Shown here: positions 32,635 through 45,437 of the stretch, piece after piece | Numbering within the stretch: the stretch's first letter is position 1 | How the letters are laid out: each line of letters starts with the position of its first letter | DNA from: Platerodrilus igneus | Lineage: Eukaryota; Arthropoda; Insecta; Coleoptera; Lycidae | DNA length: 64,000 nt | NCBI GenBank assembly: GCA_036346225.1 | Contig: JARFIW010000658.1 | Span: 1,860,001 to 1,924,000, forward strand | Reading direction: 5' to 3' | Made by a program: the position numbers and the translations under genes | Notes under the pieces: generated by a model | Seen by the model: the letters and a program-made list of their open reading frames with translations, nothing else | What the model was told of the DNA's origin: nothing | Database searches by the model: none

Positions 32635-35349
32635 TAGAGACGGGCTCGGACTCTCGGGCCAGCCCGGCCCGATTTCGGGCTCGAATCCGGGCCGGGCCGT
32701 TAACTACTTTATTCGGGCCGGGCCACGCCTATTTTTTTTCGGGCCGGGCCGGACCAAACGATTCGGGAAGGCCTGAATTTTTCGGGTCGAAAAACACATG
32801 AGTAGATATTCCACTGTCCTTCCACTTCTATCTCACATTGAGTAAGTAAACGTTCTTAATTATATTTTCACGTAGTGTTTTCATGCACCCATTAATAATC
32901 AGTTTTTCGTCTTGTTTAGTATAAAAAAGACGTGATATTATAACTCACTTCTTATTCCGAATATTTTTTTCTAGTGGTTTTTAATGTCGCTTATGTTGTA
33001 CTTTAGGCAAGTTAAAAATGCCCAGGAACATCGAACTAGGTGATTCATTCATAATTCAAGAGTTTAAACCATTCATATTATGTATATGTATATACTTCAA
33101 ATTTCAATCATGCGGAGAACGTCGATATTATGAATCGCGTGTATAGTTTATGTCTACCGCCTAAAATACCAGAGAGTTATTGCAACGTTCATTTTACCAA
33201 TTTTTTAATAAAGTTTTTTTTTTAGGCAAGGAATGCTTTTATTTAAGGCGCCTTAATTTTGACATATACCAAATGCCTAACGTACAAACTTACATTTAAT
33301 TGTCTGATTTCTGTATAGATATTGTGAAATTAAATGGCTTTTTGTAGTGTTGTTTCCGTAATTAAATTTAGAGATATAATGTCCAAGTTTATAACACGAA
33401 AAAGATATAAAACGTCAACGCTCTAAATAGGATGATGCTCTTTTTAATGCTTTTCCTAGAAGTAAGGTGTAAACATCCTTTTGATAACAGATATGCTATA
33501 GACTTGGGAAGAAGTAAAACCAGTGTCTTGAAGTAAACTCAAGAGTATTCCGTGAAAACACTTTGATAACACATACAAATGTTATCGAATCAGTGAGAAA
33601 TGAAAGACTCGAATAATAAAAAGATTCATCTTTGTGTGAATAGAATTTTTTGGATCTTTTCAAATATAGTTGAACATGTTTTATAGGTCACCTAATCACA
33701 AAAGAGATTAATTCTTTATTCATTTTTAAAATATAACCTATAGATATAGTATACTAAACATATATGTCAAAATTAAGAGTAAAGGAAAAACACTTGCTCT
33801 GAAATAGTGTAGGAAATTGAACTATGTAGTACTAACGCAGCCTGACATTTTTCAGAAATTTATTTATGAATACTGTCGGTGTTTGAAATATATCATTTCC
33901 ATAGCAACGTGTGATGTTAAGACACTATAAAAACATATAAATTCCAGCTATAGCTTAATCAGTTAAGTGAAATTTTTTTGTAATAAACCATGCACGGTTG
34001 CACCTAGACCACGAAATTATTTTAGTGACCTCGAGATTATATTGCCTCCGTCGCAAGCAATCTATGCGATAAACTTTCTTTCGGTACGCTAAAAAACAAT
34101 TTCGCCGCCTTGATATACAAATAACTATTTAAACGCTACTATGTAGTATATATTAATTAGTGTTAGATTCTTTACTGCTGCATGTATTTTAAAATAACGA
34201 TTTCAATAAAACTTTCGAAAACTATACGTTAATCATCTATTCGTAGACTATAGGTATAGCAGACACTTCTAGGGTACATGAAATTTTGAATTTCATACTT
34301 TGATATTATCACCTTTTGTTTGGGGGGGACTGAACAGCCATTAATTGTTTTCTAAATACAACTTTATTTTTAGCGTGTTCTGAACACCCTAGAATATTTA
34401 GGGTAGGGGGGTGCCTTCTAAGCACCCTACCCCCTAGCTACGTGCATGATTGTCACTTAGTTTAATGTTGAATAGTAGAATTTGGCTGCACATATAGTTT
34501 TCTATTTATTGTAGGAAAATGTATAATAATGCCATTATCGAACTCATGCCATAAAAAAAGGATAAAGTAAATAACATTTTATTGGCATATAAAAGGATCT
34601 ATGTACTGATTTATACCTTTTGATAATCATTTTTTAAAAAACTTTTCAACCTTAAACAATTACTTCATTTTACTTCTATTCCATCAGATAATATGTATTT
34701 CTAAAGAATATGGTATCCTCTACATACCACAATTTGAAAATTCGACTTTTTTTAAGCAAACATTCGGTATATTATTTGACTTTCAGGTTGGTATCGTTTA
34801 TACTATGACCTATCAACAATTTATTTAATTTTTAGCATTCAGTAATTCACCAAAAGTGTTAAATCTTGAACTTTGGCATGATTTGTCAGTCGGTCAAATA
34901 AAAATTTAATAGAACTAGAACAAAGACAGTCAAATTATAGATCAAAGTTCAATTCCAAAAGTTTCAGTTTCTCAAAGTAAAAAAGGCTATAAAATCAGTC
35001 TGTAACAATTTCATAAACATTGAAAATTGCTAAACATTTTGTACTTTTCTTACATATTTCTAGAATTTTCAAAGAATCAAAAATCAAATGATATACTACG
35101 GTATGTTCCACAAGTATTTTGATTGTAACTCAAAATCATTATTCTCTTAAATCAAACAAAAGAACGATAGTTACTTGTTGAACACAACTGAAAAATATCT
35201 TCTCATTCACTGAATGAAAGTCTTCTGGCCCGGCCCGCCGCGGTCGAGCCGTCAGTTTTATTTCGGGTTGGGCCTCGGGCCAGGCCGGTCACTTTCTGCG
35301 TCGGGCGGGCGGGCTTATTAAAAGCCCGGCCCGGCCCGAATCCATCCTA
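32635..35349. mobile_element. hAT-type element (non-autonomous or decayed)
   Basis: Ends TAGAGACGGGCTCGG (left) and the reverse complement TAGGATGGATTCGGG (right), followed inward by strikingly GC-rich subterminal runs of CGGGCCGGGCC. TAG-type ends and such subterminal repeats are usual for hAT elements. Flanks share AATAGC (32629-32634 and 35351-35356), compatible with a diverged 8-bp duplication. The left inverted repeat of the mariner-like element continues on both sides, so this is a later insertion. The 2.5-kb interior is AT-rich with no transposase ORF; a small GC-rich hairpin (GGGTAGGGGGGTGC / GCACCCTACCC) lies near 34404-34435. Confidence 0.75.
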
Positions 35350-35449
35350 GAATAGCCAACTTATAATTTTTGTAAAATATGAACTCAAAATAATCAAATG
35401 TATTTAAAATTCGTTTACAACAAATGATGGAATGTCCTGCCACCAGTTC

Positions 35450-35719
35450 TTATACATAAACGACACCGTCCCAAAAATTTGATTTAAAACCTGAAAGCGC
35501 GACCGATTCTCTCAGCCTTCCAACGGCTTCGCGTGTTTTTCCGAAGGTCCTGCTCGTTTGTGGTATGTGTTTTATAACATTTTCTTTCATATAACCGCAC
35601 AAGAAGTAATCCAGGGGTTGAGGTCGGGCGAACGCGATGGCCACTAGATAGTGCCAATGATTGGGATATGCAAGACTAAGTGTTCCTAACATTACGCGCA
35701 CTGTGTGCTGGAGCGCCAT
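35450..35719 (-). pseudogene. mariner-like transposase C-terminal fragment
   Basis: A minus-strand open stretch reads ARPQPLDYFLCGYMKENVIK. In Tc1/mariner transposases the equivalent is P-R-S-P-D-L-x-P-L-D-Y-F-L-W-G-Y-L-K, where the third catalytic acid lies in the S-P-D/N-P-(L/C)-D block. The preceding SPDL block is damaged. About 90 of the usual 340-odd residues remain, so the element could only have moved with help from another copy. Confidence 0.7.
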
Positions 35720-35740
35720 CGTGTTGAAACCTTATATGTG

Positions 35741-35849
35741 ATTTTCCAATGCTCCACCGAAGGTACTACATTGGCCAGGAAGCGGGTTTTTTACCTGGAA
35801 AATTTGGAGTCTTGCCGAACCCTTGCTGTTCCAAGCAAGGTAGCGATCT
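35741..35849 (-). repeat. SINE body fragment without tRNA head
   Basis: Matches the body of the SINE at 12605-12898 (TTTCCAATGCTCCACC, GGTACTACATTGG, CCTTGCTGTTC, AGCAAGGT) in the same orientation. It lies exactly between the transposase fragment and the right inverted repeat of the mariner-like element. Confidence 0.8.
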
Positions 35850-36441
35850 TTAACTAGTGGCAGGACATTCGAACATTTGTTGTAAACGAATTTTAAATAC
35901 ATTTGATTATTTTGAGTTCATATTTTACAAAAATAAAGTTGGCTATTACTACTAATTCTTTAATAAAAGTGCTGTTTTTGGGATTGTGCCTACAAATTAC
36001 CCAATAATTTTCCATGCATTTAATCTTAGACCTACCAGTTATTAGATTAATGAAGCTTTTTGGATAGGTGTGCACTTTTCGATGGTAATACTTATTTTGA
36101 GTATTTTAGTTTGAAAAGCACGCAAAAATTTTCACAGAACCAAAATTATAGAAAAATTATGATTTTCTCTTGCGATAATAAGTAAATGTTTGAGGAAGTT
36201 CTTATTTATTAAACACACAACATTCACGCATACACAGAAAACGAACTACCTTCAAAAGGTCAGTATTTCTTTTATTGCAAATTAATATTCGAAGTTCTGC
36301 ACGATTTTGGCACAAAACGCAAAAGTTGTTATAACTTTGAAACCATCAACAATTGGATAACAACATATACAGTTATTTGAATAGGTTTTAATCTCAGCTA
36401 TCAAACTCTTCAATTTAGAGCATTACTTTTGGGGCACCCTA

Positions 36442-36870
36442 TTACGCAAATATCCACCAACCATAGTTCACCAAACCCAGTCGTGTAGGTGGCAGCAACC
36501 ATTATGGTAAAACAGATTTAGCTGGTAAACAACTCAGAAATTTCCAAAATTTTTTCATGAAATGCTAATAATCTATAACAAAAATATCACCAGCAATGGT
36601 GTGCCAAAGCCAGTATTTGGCTCGCAGCAATCCCTAAGCAAACTAAATCGTGCCTCATAAAGGGCTGGATAAAATTTTTTAAAATTTTCACATGCAATCG
36701 TCTATAGTTTAATACAAAAATAAACACCACCAACGGTGCGCGAAAGCCAGTCTTCGGGGTGGTAGTAACCTCTATACTAGAAAACATTACAGCTTGTAAA
36801 CGACTCAATAGAAAATTTTTAGAATTTTCATATGCAATCGTCAATAGTCTCCTACAAAATATCTTGCACT
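36442..36870. repeat. Satellite array, unit about 136 bp (right block)
   Basis: About three units with the CATGCAAT-type word near 36557 (CATGAAAT), 36690 and 36832, and GGTGGCAGCAACC / GGTGGTAGTAACC blocks. Continuation of the left block beyond the transposon. Confidence 0.85.
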
Positions 36871-37863
36871 TTTGACGTTAAACCCATATTTTACGTTTAT
36901 TAGAATTCATTTCTATCGATATTTTACGAACCAAAATGAATATTTAAAGATTTTACGAACAGGAACAGCTGTATTGCCGACGGTTAAACGATTTAAATTG
37001 CGCAGTAATTCCAATTAAATAACTGTATAACCATCACACCAATAAAACCAAATAGTGTATGAAAAAGCAAAATTTTGGAATAAAACTGTTCTGAGGGGTA
37101 AAATTGACGCTTACAGTATATTTAGCAAGCGCCCACACAATAAATATCAAGTTTTAACGACGATTTATATTAATAAGATAAAAAGCACCAACCTTTGTAG
37201 AATTAATAGAATTAAATTTTCTATTTAAAAATAATATCATATTAAAATACATCTGAAATTTAAGCTGCTTCATGACGATAACAACGCTATGATAAATGAT
37301 TTAGCATGACATAATTACTTCTATACATACATACTGCTATTTATAGAACATAAGGATGCATACATTGTTTTAATTTAGCGGCGTATCGGATACACAAAGT
37401 ACAGTGATATAATATATAGTATTAAAACGGACGCAGCATTTTTAGAATGATTTACGTTCGAATTCGCCAGCCTGTAAAAACCAGACGATTAAATGTAGAA
37501 GTAGAATGTCTCATTACTCATATCTCACTCTCTCTTAAGGTATTATTTCTAAGTTTCATCTTTGTTACTTGGAAGAGTTACTGACAACATTGCTGGAAGT
37601 TAAACTGATAGTAATCTTATTGTAAAATGAAAGGAGATATACAACGGACGCGACAATAAATGTCTTTGAAAGGGTTCTAGAATGATAGGGAAATATAAAA
37701 TAGTGTATATCGATATATTTCACTATTTTAAAAATTTTTGTGATTTTGGGCTTCTTCAACAAGCAAGTAACAATATATTCTATATATGTAAATATCTATT
37801 TCCGCTATTTCTGGGGGACGCCAAAATGTATCAATTTTGTAAGGATGCAAAATTACTAGTAGG

Positions 37864-37908
<45 letters not shown>

Positions 37909-38379
37909 GTATTGTTAACGACCTTGAGTGTTAATTTAATATAATAGTTTGTGGGTTATAGGTCTACTGGAAATAAGTACTCTTCTTTAATACCTAAATT
38001 TTCACATATATTTTATGCCTGATCACAGGTTTAACTAAAAAATATAAACACTGATTAATGTTATAAGTATGACAGCTTTCAGCTACTTACAATGAGGTTA
38101 GTTATAAATATGATTAAACATGAAATTACTATGTGTACATTAAATATCTAAAATTACATTTTAAATGGTAAAAATTCTTGTAATAAAGATAAAATAAAAT
38201 ATTGGTTTGGCAGAATTTCAAAAATTTGATTAATACTATCTTGGATTTATATGTATGTATAGATGCATGTGTAAGTAGAGGAGTTGCATACATGCGTGTT
38301 TGAGTGTATGTGTTTGAGTGTGTGTGTGTTAATATATGTGTTCCCAAGTAGTGTAAAGGTTACCATATATAAGGTATGT
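36871..38379. other. Intron 1, nothing recognised except a TA run
   Basis: AT-rich. Contains a TA microsatellite at 37868-37904 and GT-rich sequence at about 38270-38340. Short ORFs overlap these repeats and are not genes. Confidence 0.5.
37868..37904. repeat. TA microsatellite
   Basis: Uninterrupted TA run. Confidence 0.95.
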
Positions 38380-39290
38380 GTTTATATAATGTTTAAGTAT
38401 CCAAAGATTTGTAGAAGTTTATTTATTGGAATTGAATTTTAAGTTTAAGAGATATGCATATATAGAACTAAGATCACCAATATAACTTTTTTGTTCATGA
38501 CTTTTGTATTCTTATAAATATGACATATTTCCATAAAAGGTCTTTTGAAAGTATTGTTTTCTATTTGAATGATATTTGGATTGTTGAAATCCAATTTATG
38601 TCCGTCACTAAGTGCATGCGTAGCTAATGCACATGCTTTAGGTTTTGTATGAATATCACTTTTATGTCGTGTAATTCTTTGCTATAAATTTTGAGAAGTT
38701 TGACCAATGTATGAAAGATCAAAATCTAAACAATTATTTTATAAATAACGTTTCTTTGTAATACCTGAGAGCTTTTGTCTTTAATTTTTGAAAATAAATT
38801 AGCAACACTAATTACATTCTTTTTGCAATTTTGATGTTATGGTTTCTAAATATTTTTGTTAGTTTTGGTGTTAAATTTATTAAATAAGGCAAAGAACCGT
38901 GAATTTGGTTTATATTACTGTCTATGTATTTTTTATTTTGTACATCTACAATTAAATTATTTTCAGATCTTTGATTATATAATAATTTATTAACTAAAGT
39001 CTTAGAATAATTGTTATTTTTTAAGATATTGCTCAGTCTTAGTAAGTTTTTATTATATAGAGAAGAATGTGAAATCTTTTTTATTTTGTTTTCATTTCTA
39101 AAATAAAGTTGACTTTCATATCGAAAGAATGATACGAGTTATAATTTAGATATCGGCCAGAGTTTGTCGGCTTTACGTACCAATCAATAATAATTTTATT
39201 ATTTTTTGTTATTAACAGGGCGTCTAAAGATGGAACAGAGTTGTTGTTTTCTACTTCTATTGTAAAGTGGAAGTGTTTAGACAGTAAACC
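38380..39290 (-). mobile_element. Second Penelope-like element remnant (RT end and GIY-YIG)
   Basis: On the minus strand, in broken frames: SLDALLITKNNKIIIDWYVK and TNSGRYLNYNS near 39120-39245 (the C-terminal part of a Penelope-type RT), LVNKLLYNQRSENNLIVD near 38950, GSLPYLINLTPKLTKIFRN near 38850, then LSYIGQTSQNL (GIY-YIG domain) near 38690-38720, ACALATHALSDGHKLDFNN near 38600, and a final ENLSSIYAYLL-like end near 38450. Several stops and frameshifts. It is from a different lineage than the element at 27713-28980, because the proteins differ clearly in the shared region. Confidence 0.8.
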
Positions 39291-39559
39291 GTAGGCCCCT
39301 CAGTGTGGGTGGCCGGCGACTAATTATTTTTGAACTTTGCTAGATACGTAGGCCAGAAAGCTTAAGCATGTACGAATTATGGAATTTATATCGCATCAAT
39401 CGAGCATCAAACAATGATATGCTGGTTTCATTTTACAACAAAATGTTACAATGTAGATGATTGCATGGGATGACCTAATGTGTTGAATAAGAAAAAAGTA
39501 GATCACTGGCGACCTTTGATGTTTAAAGATGAAGTGGAAATTAATTGTGAGTAAAGTTT
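39291..39559. other. Intron 1, nothing recognised
   Basis: A short GC-richer stretch (about 39290-39330) stands out from the AT-rich surroundings; no feature assigned. Confidence 0.4.
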
Positions 39560-40046
39560 GAGCTTTCTTATCGTTTATTTTTTAAAAATAAACATGCGGA
39601 ATTGTAAGTGTAAGTTGTAAATGGTTCATAGTTTTTGATAGGAAATTAATATTCTGTTAAATAATTGTTTCATTGGACTATGACATACCAACAAAACTAA
39701 TTTTGTTTAAATTTAAACTTAATATTATCGGGAAGGAGGTGTGAAACTTTTGAAACATTAAGAAAGATATGCAAATTAATGTTAAATGTACGTTGTATTT
39801 TTGGGATGCACTGTTAGTTAATGAATAGAAATTTGGTATTTTTAATGGACAATGGAATGATGGATGGAAAAGTTGGTATGTATTGTTATTATGAGTATTT
39901 CCAGAAATGGAATTTACCATGAAATACATATCAATATTGGAAACTTGAACAATGGTGTGGTAGTATTATTTATGGATTAATCTTTCTCTAAGGATTTCTG
40001 TTACTAATACCTGGCCAGTTGGATATTATATCAGGTTTGTTTTTAA

Positions 40047-40050
<4 letters not shown>
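39560..40050 (+). repeat. Dispersed repeat family R, copy 4 (left half)
   Basis: Aligns with 3640-3900: AATGGACAATGGAATGATGG, AAAAGTTGGTATG, CCAGAAATGG, GGAAACTTGAACAATGG and CTGGCCAGTTGGATATTA. It runs directly into a TA microsatellite. Confidence 0.6.

Positions 40051-40089
<39 letters not shown>
40050..40089. repeat. TA microsatellite
   Basis: Uninterrupted TA run at the end of a family R copy. Confidence 0.95.
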
Positions 40090-40095
<6 letters not shown>

Positions 40096-43000
40096 GATAC
40101 TGTAGCAATATCCCTATTTTTAAAGTATTTAAATTAGTAATATTTAATTAAATGTTAAATCTTAAGTTATTCAGTTTGGCAAAGTGCAATGAAATATCCA
40201 CAATTAAAATAATAAAATAATAAACATTCAGATTGGCCAACCTGTTGTTTTTCAGCTTAAATCAGTCTCTGGTCCAACCGTTGTGTGCATCCCTCATAGC
40301 ATCGCCTTGAATATACTAACGTACTCCATTAAACTCCTTCACCATTAATCATTGAGGTAAATGCATGTTGCATTTCCTCATTTGTTCCTGTAATAATCGT
40401 TTCAGCATTTATTTAAACATGTTCCCGTATTTATGTAGACTGGACTCCAGTAAATGTTTAAATTCGTCTCCCGTAATTGTTTAGAGCTGTCTCTCGTAAT
40501 CATTTAGGCTTGTCTCCAGTGATTCTTTAGCGTCCTTTTTATTAAAGTTAATATTAGAATTTAAATTAAAACAACTTTTAGTTACGCTTTTTTTTCTATT
40601 TAAGGATAAAACGACAAACCCATCAATTTTCCATATTCAGCGGTATTATTTTACACTTCACAATTACTCACTTTACGTAGATATTTTAGTTTTCAGAGAC
40701 GTGAACTATACTTTACTTCATGAGGAACTGATTTGTTTACAAATCTGGTCATATTTAAATGCACCGTCTATCTATGGACAAGCGCAAAGTTCGTTGTTTG
40801 TATAAACTTTCATACCAGGTTTTCGGATATACCATGGTATTATTGTTGTATATTAACATCAACGTGTTCCTCTTGTCACGTACGATTTCGAATTAATAGC
40901 ATTGATTCGCTTGGATTTTCATACTTCTAGATAAGTAAACCATTGTTTGTACAAATAAATTTGGCGAGCTTTGACTTTAATTGTTTCTAATAAATCAGGT
41001 GTCGATTTTAATTCTCTAGTCACGTAGACATAATACAATGTATGTATTAAATTATATGCGTTTGCCATCTTACGCATTTTTAAACCTGCTTGTTTTAATT
41101 GGGATTCTTGATGTAATAATGCTGCGTTATACACGCGTGTCACGTTTTAGCTTGCAATTATGTTATTTAACGACTTGCGGATTTGTTTTATTCACATTAA
41201 TCTTCAAAATATTTTTCATTAACTAAATTAATTATGATTATTATTTATATACAGGGCGTTGTGATTTACTTTCCAGTCTAATCATCGTATTTCTTTTTTC
41301 TTCAGAAAACTGTGTCGTTTTCTGAGTCCTTATGTATTTTATGTGAAGTGTGCTATACTCTTGGTCCTAATTACCCCTATTAACACAGCAATATATATAT
41401 ATATATATATATATATATTGATGTGGTAAGGTCTGTGTTGAGTGCGTTACTAAAAGGGTGATATGAAAATAGTCTCACATTGGGAGCCACTAAAAGAGTG
41501 CTGTGATACAGATTCTGCAATTTGTTTAACTTGAAAGTGTTCACTTACCTTCTTGTTTTAACCCTGCCTAGCTGGCTCAACAGAAGTTACGAAGTTTTCA
41601 AAATGAAATAAAATGCAGCAATATGACAAAGCATTTATACAATATGAATTATTTTCTTTCATACAAAAACTTTTACAACATCGTTTCTTTTAAACAAAAT
41701 AATTTCTAAGAAGTATTGTTTCTTACCTTATTTTAAATTTACAGAATTTAACATTCTTTTGAGGATTGTTTACCTGGTTATAAATTATTTCCACGCTTGT
41801 AAGTTTTGTTTTGGCCAGAAAAAATCCTTGACATAATCTATTAAAAGGTCAGACTATTTCGAACTCTGAACACAACCTCCTGGTAAAAAAATCCCTCACA
41901 CAAAAAAAATATTTTTAGGACTATCTTAATCTAGATCCAAACACTCTAATATCAGTTAAATCTAAAAGTGATACTTGCAGAATCCACAAAAACTGCTCCT
42001 CGAAATAAATTTCTTCTCCATAAAAAAATTTTCATTTCAAACAGCAATTACCAAAGTACATTTTTTGCTTAAATCTTCCTTTCGATTATTTTATTAAAAT
42101 AATTTTATATTGAGGAATTTTGCCTCTTCATCGTAATTAATAAACTCCATTTTTTTCTTTATAAGTTACGTTTAAAACATCGCTTCTTTATTCATTACAA
42201 CCTCGCAACTTCGTTAAATTACAGTATGTTTACTACATGCTCAAATACAATAGCAACAGCTTGCGGTTAAAATAACATTTTGTGCTCGCATGAATGAAAT
42301 CTAATCATGAATGACCCTTGAAACAATAAATACCTCCTTATACACAAATTATCTATTTTCTAGAATTTTACCAGAATGATGTGAAACATAATGATGTAAG
42401 GTTTCGCCAAAAATCTAATTAGCATCTGCGATTCTGGCATTTATCACCTTGTTATCTGGTTCCAATTATCTGTGACGCGTTCTATCAGTTCTTGTCCCAC
42501 ATATACTATTATTGTGGCACTGCATACTAATGCAAAACACAATCGATTATTTATCAGTTACTCCAGGAATTTTACAGTTTATTTTCAATGTTCAAGCTGC
42601 TTCTAGGAATAAAATGTTTACTTATTAATGAGTTATACAAATTTGACGTATTTTTAAATACCAATGGCTCATCTTTTTATATTCTACAGAATTCTTTATT
42701 GCAATATCCACGGGGTAATTAATTTAAACTTCAATTAGTTTTTTAATGCAAAAGGGGTTGCATTTTATAGAAATATTTGCCTTTGTTTCTGTACACAAAA
42801 TTATTTATTAATTTTGAAGTTTTAAAAAACACGTTGATTGTAATTACTCAAATTAAACGCGTAAAGCTGTACTCTTTTATGCTATTTACAGCAAATCAAA
42901 TGCATTTTTATCAAAAAGGTATTGATAATTAAAAAAATAAATGGCTTTGTATTAATCTTAAAACGATCGATTTCTACATCCACATTTAAATGTGCTTTAT

Positions 43001-43194
43001 GGTATCCTACAATTTACATATACAACTTACGTTACTTGCTATTTATTTACAATATACTTATATCATACAACACAAGGCAAGTTGACTAATACTAAAGTAG
43101 TAGTTAATAAGATGAAATAATAACTTAAGACTTTTATGCAATGTCCAAATGATCATTTCAAATCGAGCTAGTAATTGAAAGATGGAAAACATAA
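40090..43194. other. Intron 1, nothing recognised except a TA run
   Basis: Three kb of AT-rich sequence with a TA microsatellite at 41391-41418. A short inexact repeat (GTCTCC followed by CGTAAT or a variant, then TGTTTA) occurs a few times at about 40430-40530. No coding signal. Confidence 0.5.
41391..41418. repeat. TA microsatellite
   Basis: Uninterrupted TA run. Confidence 0.95.
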
Positions 43195-43275
43195 GGGCCT
43201 AGGCAGGATTCGAACCTGAATCGTAGGGTTTTGCAACCAATTTGTTTTCCAATTACATAACCGAGACAGGCGGTA
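43195..43275 (-). other. tRNA-like sequence (pseudo-tRNA or SINE head)
   Basis: The minus strand has a B box GGTTCGAATCC inside a good T arm (CAGG-TTCGAAT-CCTG) and a TTGCAAA anticodon-like loop. The anticodon stem and most of the acceptor stem do not pair and the D arm is irregular, so I do not call a tRNA gene. It adjoins a copy of repeat family R. Confidence 0.5.
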
Positions 43276-43299
43276 ACAATTAGAAAATTATAAACAACA

Positions 43300-43860
43300 A
43301 TAGATAAATTTGTGAAAGGATATCCAGCCAACTCAGTGATGAATTCGTATTTGGGAGAGGCCTTTATTTAAAAATTTCTTTAATTTGACCAAAAATTAAT
43401 GATTGCTTTTAAAGTAAGGTAAAGAATGGTATAATATAATGCGACAAGATGTAGGAAATTAAAACCAAAGGAATCCTATCTGGGATACGTCTTGCGAGTA
43501 GGAAAAATTATCAAAAGGATTGCTGAGACAAGACGGTTTGGTACACCTTACTTATGACAGTCAGTAAAGTCTTCAAAGGTAAGTGGTGTCTCTTTGTAAG
43601 TAGTTTTTGTATTTTGACAATTTACAACCAGTAAAGTCTTCAACTAGGTAAGTAGTGTCCTTGCAAGTAGTTTTTGTATTTCGACAATTTCACATATTTA
43701 TTCTTAAAATGGTTATCATTTTTCCATAGAAAATCACTCCTGCACTATTGTAGTTAGTTCGTGCAATCTTAAAATTGTTACAAAGTTCCCGCCCCCCCAC
43801 TCTGGGCAAATCAAAATTTGCCATGTAAATTCATGTTTACCTGTAACAAAGGGTGAATGC
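43300..43860 (+). repeat. Dispersed repeat family R, copy 5 (best preserved with copy 2)
   Basis: Matches 7730-8110 over its length, and its start (GTGAAAGGATATCCAGCCAA, CTCAGTGATGAATTC) matches 4000-4060. An internal stretch of about 60 bp (CAGTAAAGTCTTCAA...GTAAGT...TTTTTGTATTT) is duplicated in tandem at about 43561-43690. The acceptor-like TTTTTCCATAG is at about 43721-43731. Confidence 0.65.
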
Positions 43861-45437
43861 TGAAAGTTAAGATTTAGATGGAAGAAGTGTGATGTAACAC
43901 AGAACAGAAGTTTTGTTTCAAAAAATATCATAGAAAATAACAATGAACTTCTGCTTCTAGTGTTCTTTAATAACTGTATGCTATTAAATAATTCAAGCAC
44001 AAAAACAAAAAATGATTATACTACTCTCCTTTTAGAAAAACCTACAATATTTTTAAAGGTTTTAATGCCACATCTAATCATCTGATTTGCTTGATATTTT
44101 ATATCAAATCATTTACTAAATAAGAAAATAAAAATAAAAGTTTTTTAGTAACACCAGGGTTAATAATACCCTACGATTACTTAGCACTAGTTATATGCAA
44201 AATAAATATGAATATATAATTAGCTTTCTTGATTTCAAGTAAATATAGATAGAAGAAATCGAAAGAAATGTTCATCGTATTTCTGATATGTAATCAAAAA
44301 TGGATTAATTCACAGAGTATTTTACAGGAAAAATAAAACTAATATGTAACACTTGGAACATCCCCTGTAATTCAAATTTTTCTACAATGTAGCCATAGCT
44401 GACATCCATAATCCTGCAGCAGCAGAAATTTAAAATGTATGTGCTATTTAGGTACATGCTGTCTGCCCACTTTGTGCATGTTAGAACAATATTATATTTT
44501 CTGCTAAAGTTTTGGCAGAAACATCAGGTCAACCCAAAATTAATATTAATAGATTATTTAGCTCCACGTGGCTGATTATCATTATCAGTTGTTATATAGT
44601 AGATACTGTACAACACCAGATATTCTTGAAGTTTCACTGAACCCAATAAATTTGTGTCACAATAAAAAAATATTTAATACGTAATTCAAACAAGTAAACA
44701 ACAAATCTAAGAATTTAAAATGTCGTAATCAACAAACTTGTGTAATAATAATCCTTACAGTACCCGCATATCTTGCGAAATCATGGCAAGGAAAAAGCAG
44801 AAAAAAATCACAGAGCATCTTTAAAATAATAAAGGATGTAAAAATTTCAAAAATTCTTCTTGTTCCTAACAGATGACACTTAGTACTGATCTTATTGCTA
44901 TACTAATTAACAAATTCAAAATAAAACCATGCCTTACTTCCAAATAGAAAAGTTTAATAATACACAAAAGTACAAGATCCCGGTTCCTATATTATATCTC
45001 ATATTATTTCATACATACACAGTAACGTCCACAGGACACAAAATATCATATTCATTATCATACATTTAAAATGTATTTCAAGTAATCATTTCCAATAATA
45101 AATGACACCAATGCTACTTTATCAGAATCGTTAAAAATAATCAATGCCATTTAAAACTTTATTTAGTTTGATATAAGAATGGGATATTTATTAGCACTAA
45201 GGTCAATAGGCAAGTAGTTACATAATATTATTTGCATTTCTAATAACAAGATAACTACTTTACACTAATTGTAAATTTTATTTCCTGACTGCAAAAATAA
45301 GGAATTAGAAGTTATCTTGACCTATCGTTATATTACAAAAAATGTAATAATTGCAAAAAAATATATAATGAAATATTGTAATTAAACATGCTTTGGGTAT
45401 GAATCTTTTATTAAAATTCTTGAACGTTTTAATAATA
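43861..45437. other. Intron 1, nothing recognised
   Basis: AT-rich, no coding segment or terminal repeat identified. Confidence 0.5.

Larger units (their letters stand above)
32119..36439 (-). mobile_element. mariner-like element with about 600-bp terminal inverted repeats
   Basis: Ends GGTGTCCCAAAAGTAATGG-like (left) and its complement ATTACTTTTGGGGCACCC (right), flanked by TA on both sides (32117-32118, 36440-36441), the Tc1/mariner target. The inverted repeats run 32119-32634 plus 35351-35448 on the left (interrupted by the hAT element) and 35852-36439 on the right. The unique centre is only about 400 bp and holds a transposase tail and a SINE piece. The insertion lies inside the 136-bp satellite. 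Confidence 0.85.

Noticed and set aside
43195..43275. A tRNA-Cys-like gene
   Set aside because: Only the T arm is sound; the anticodon stem and acceptor stem do not fold.
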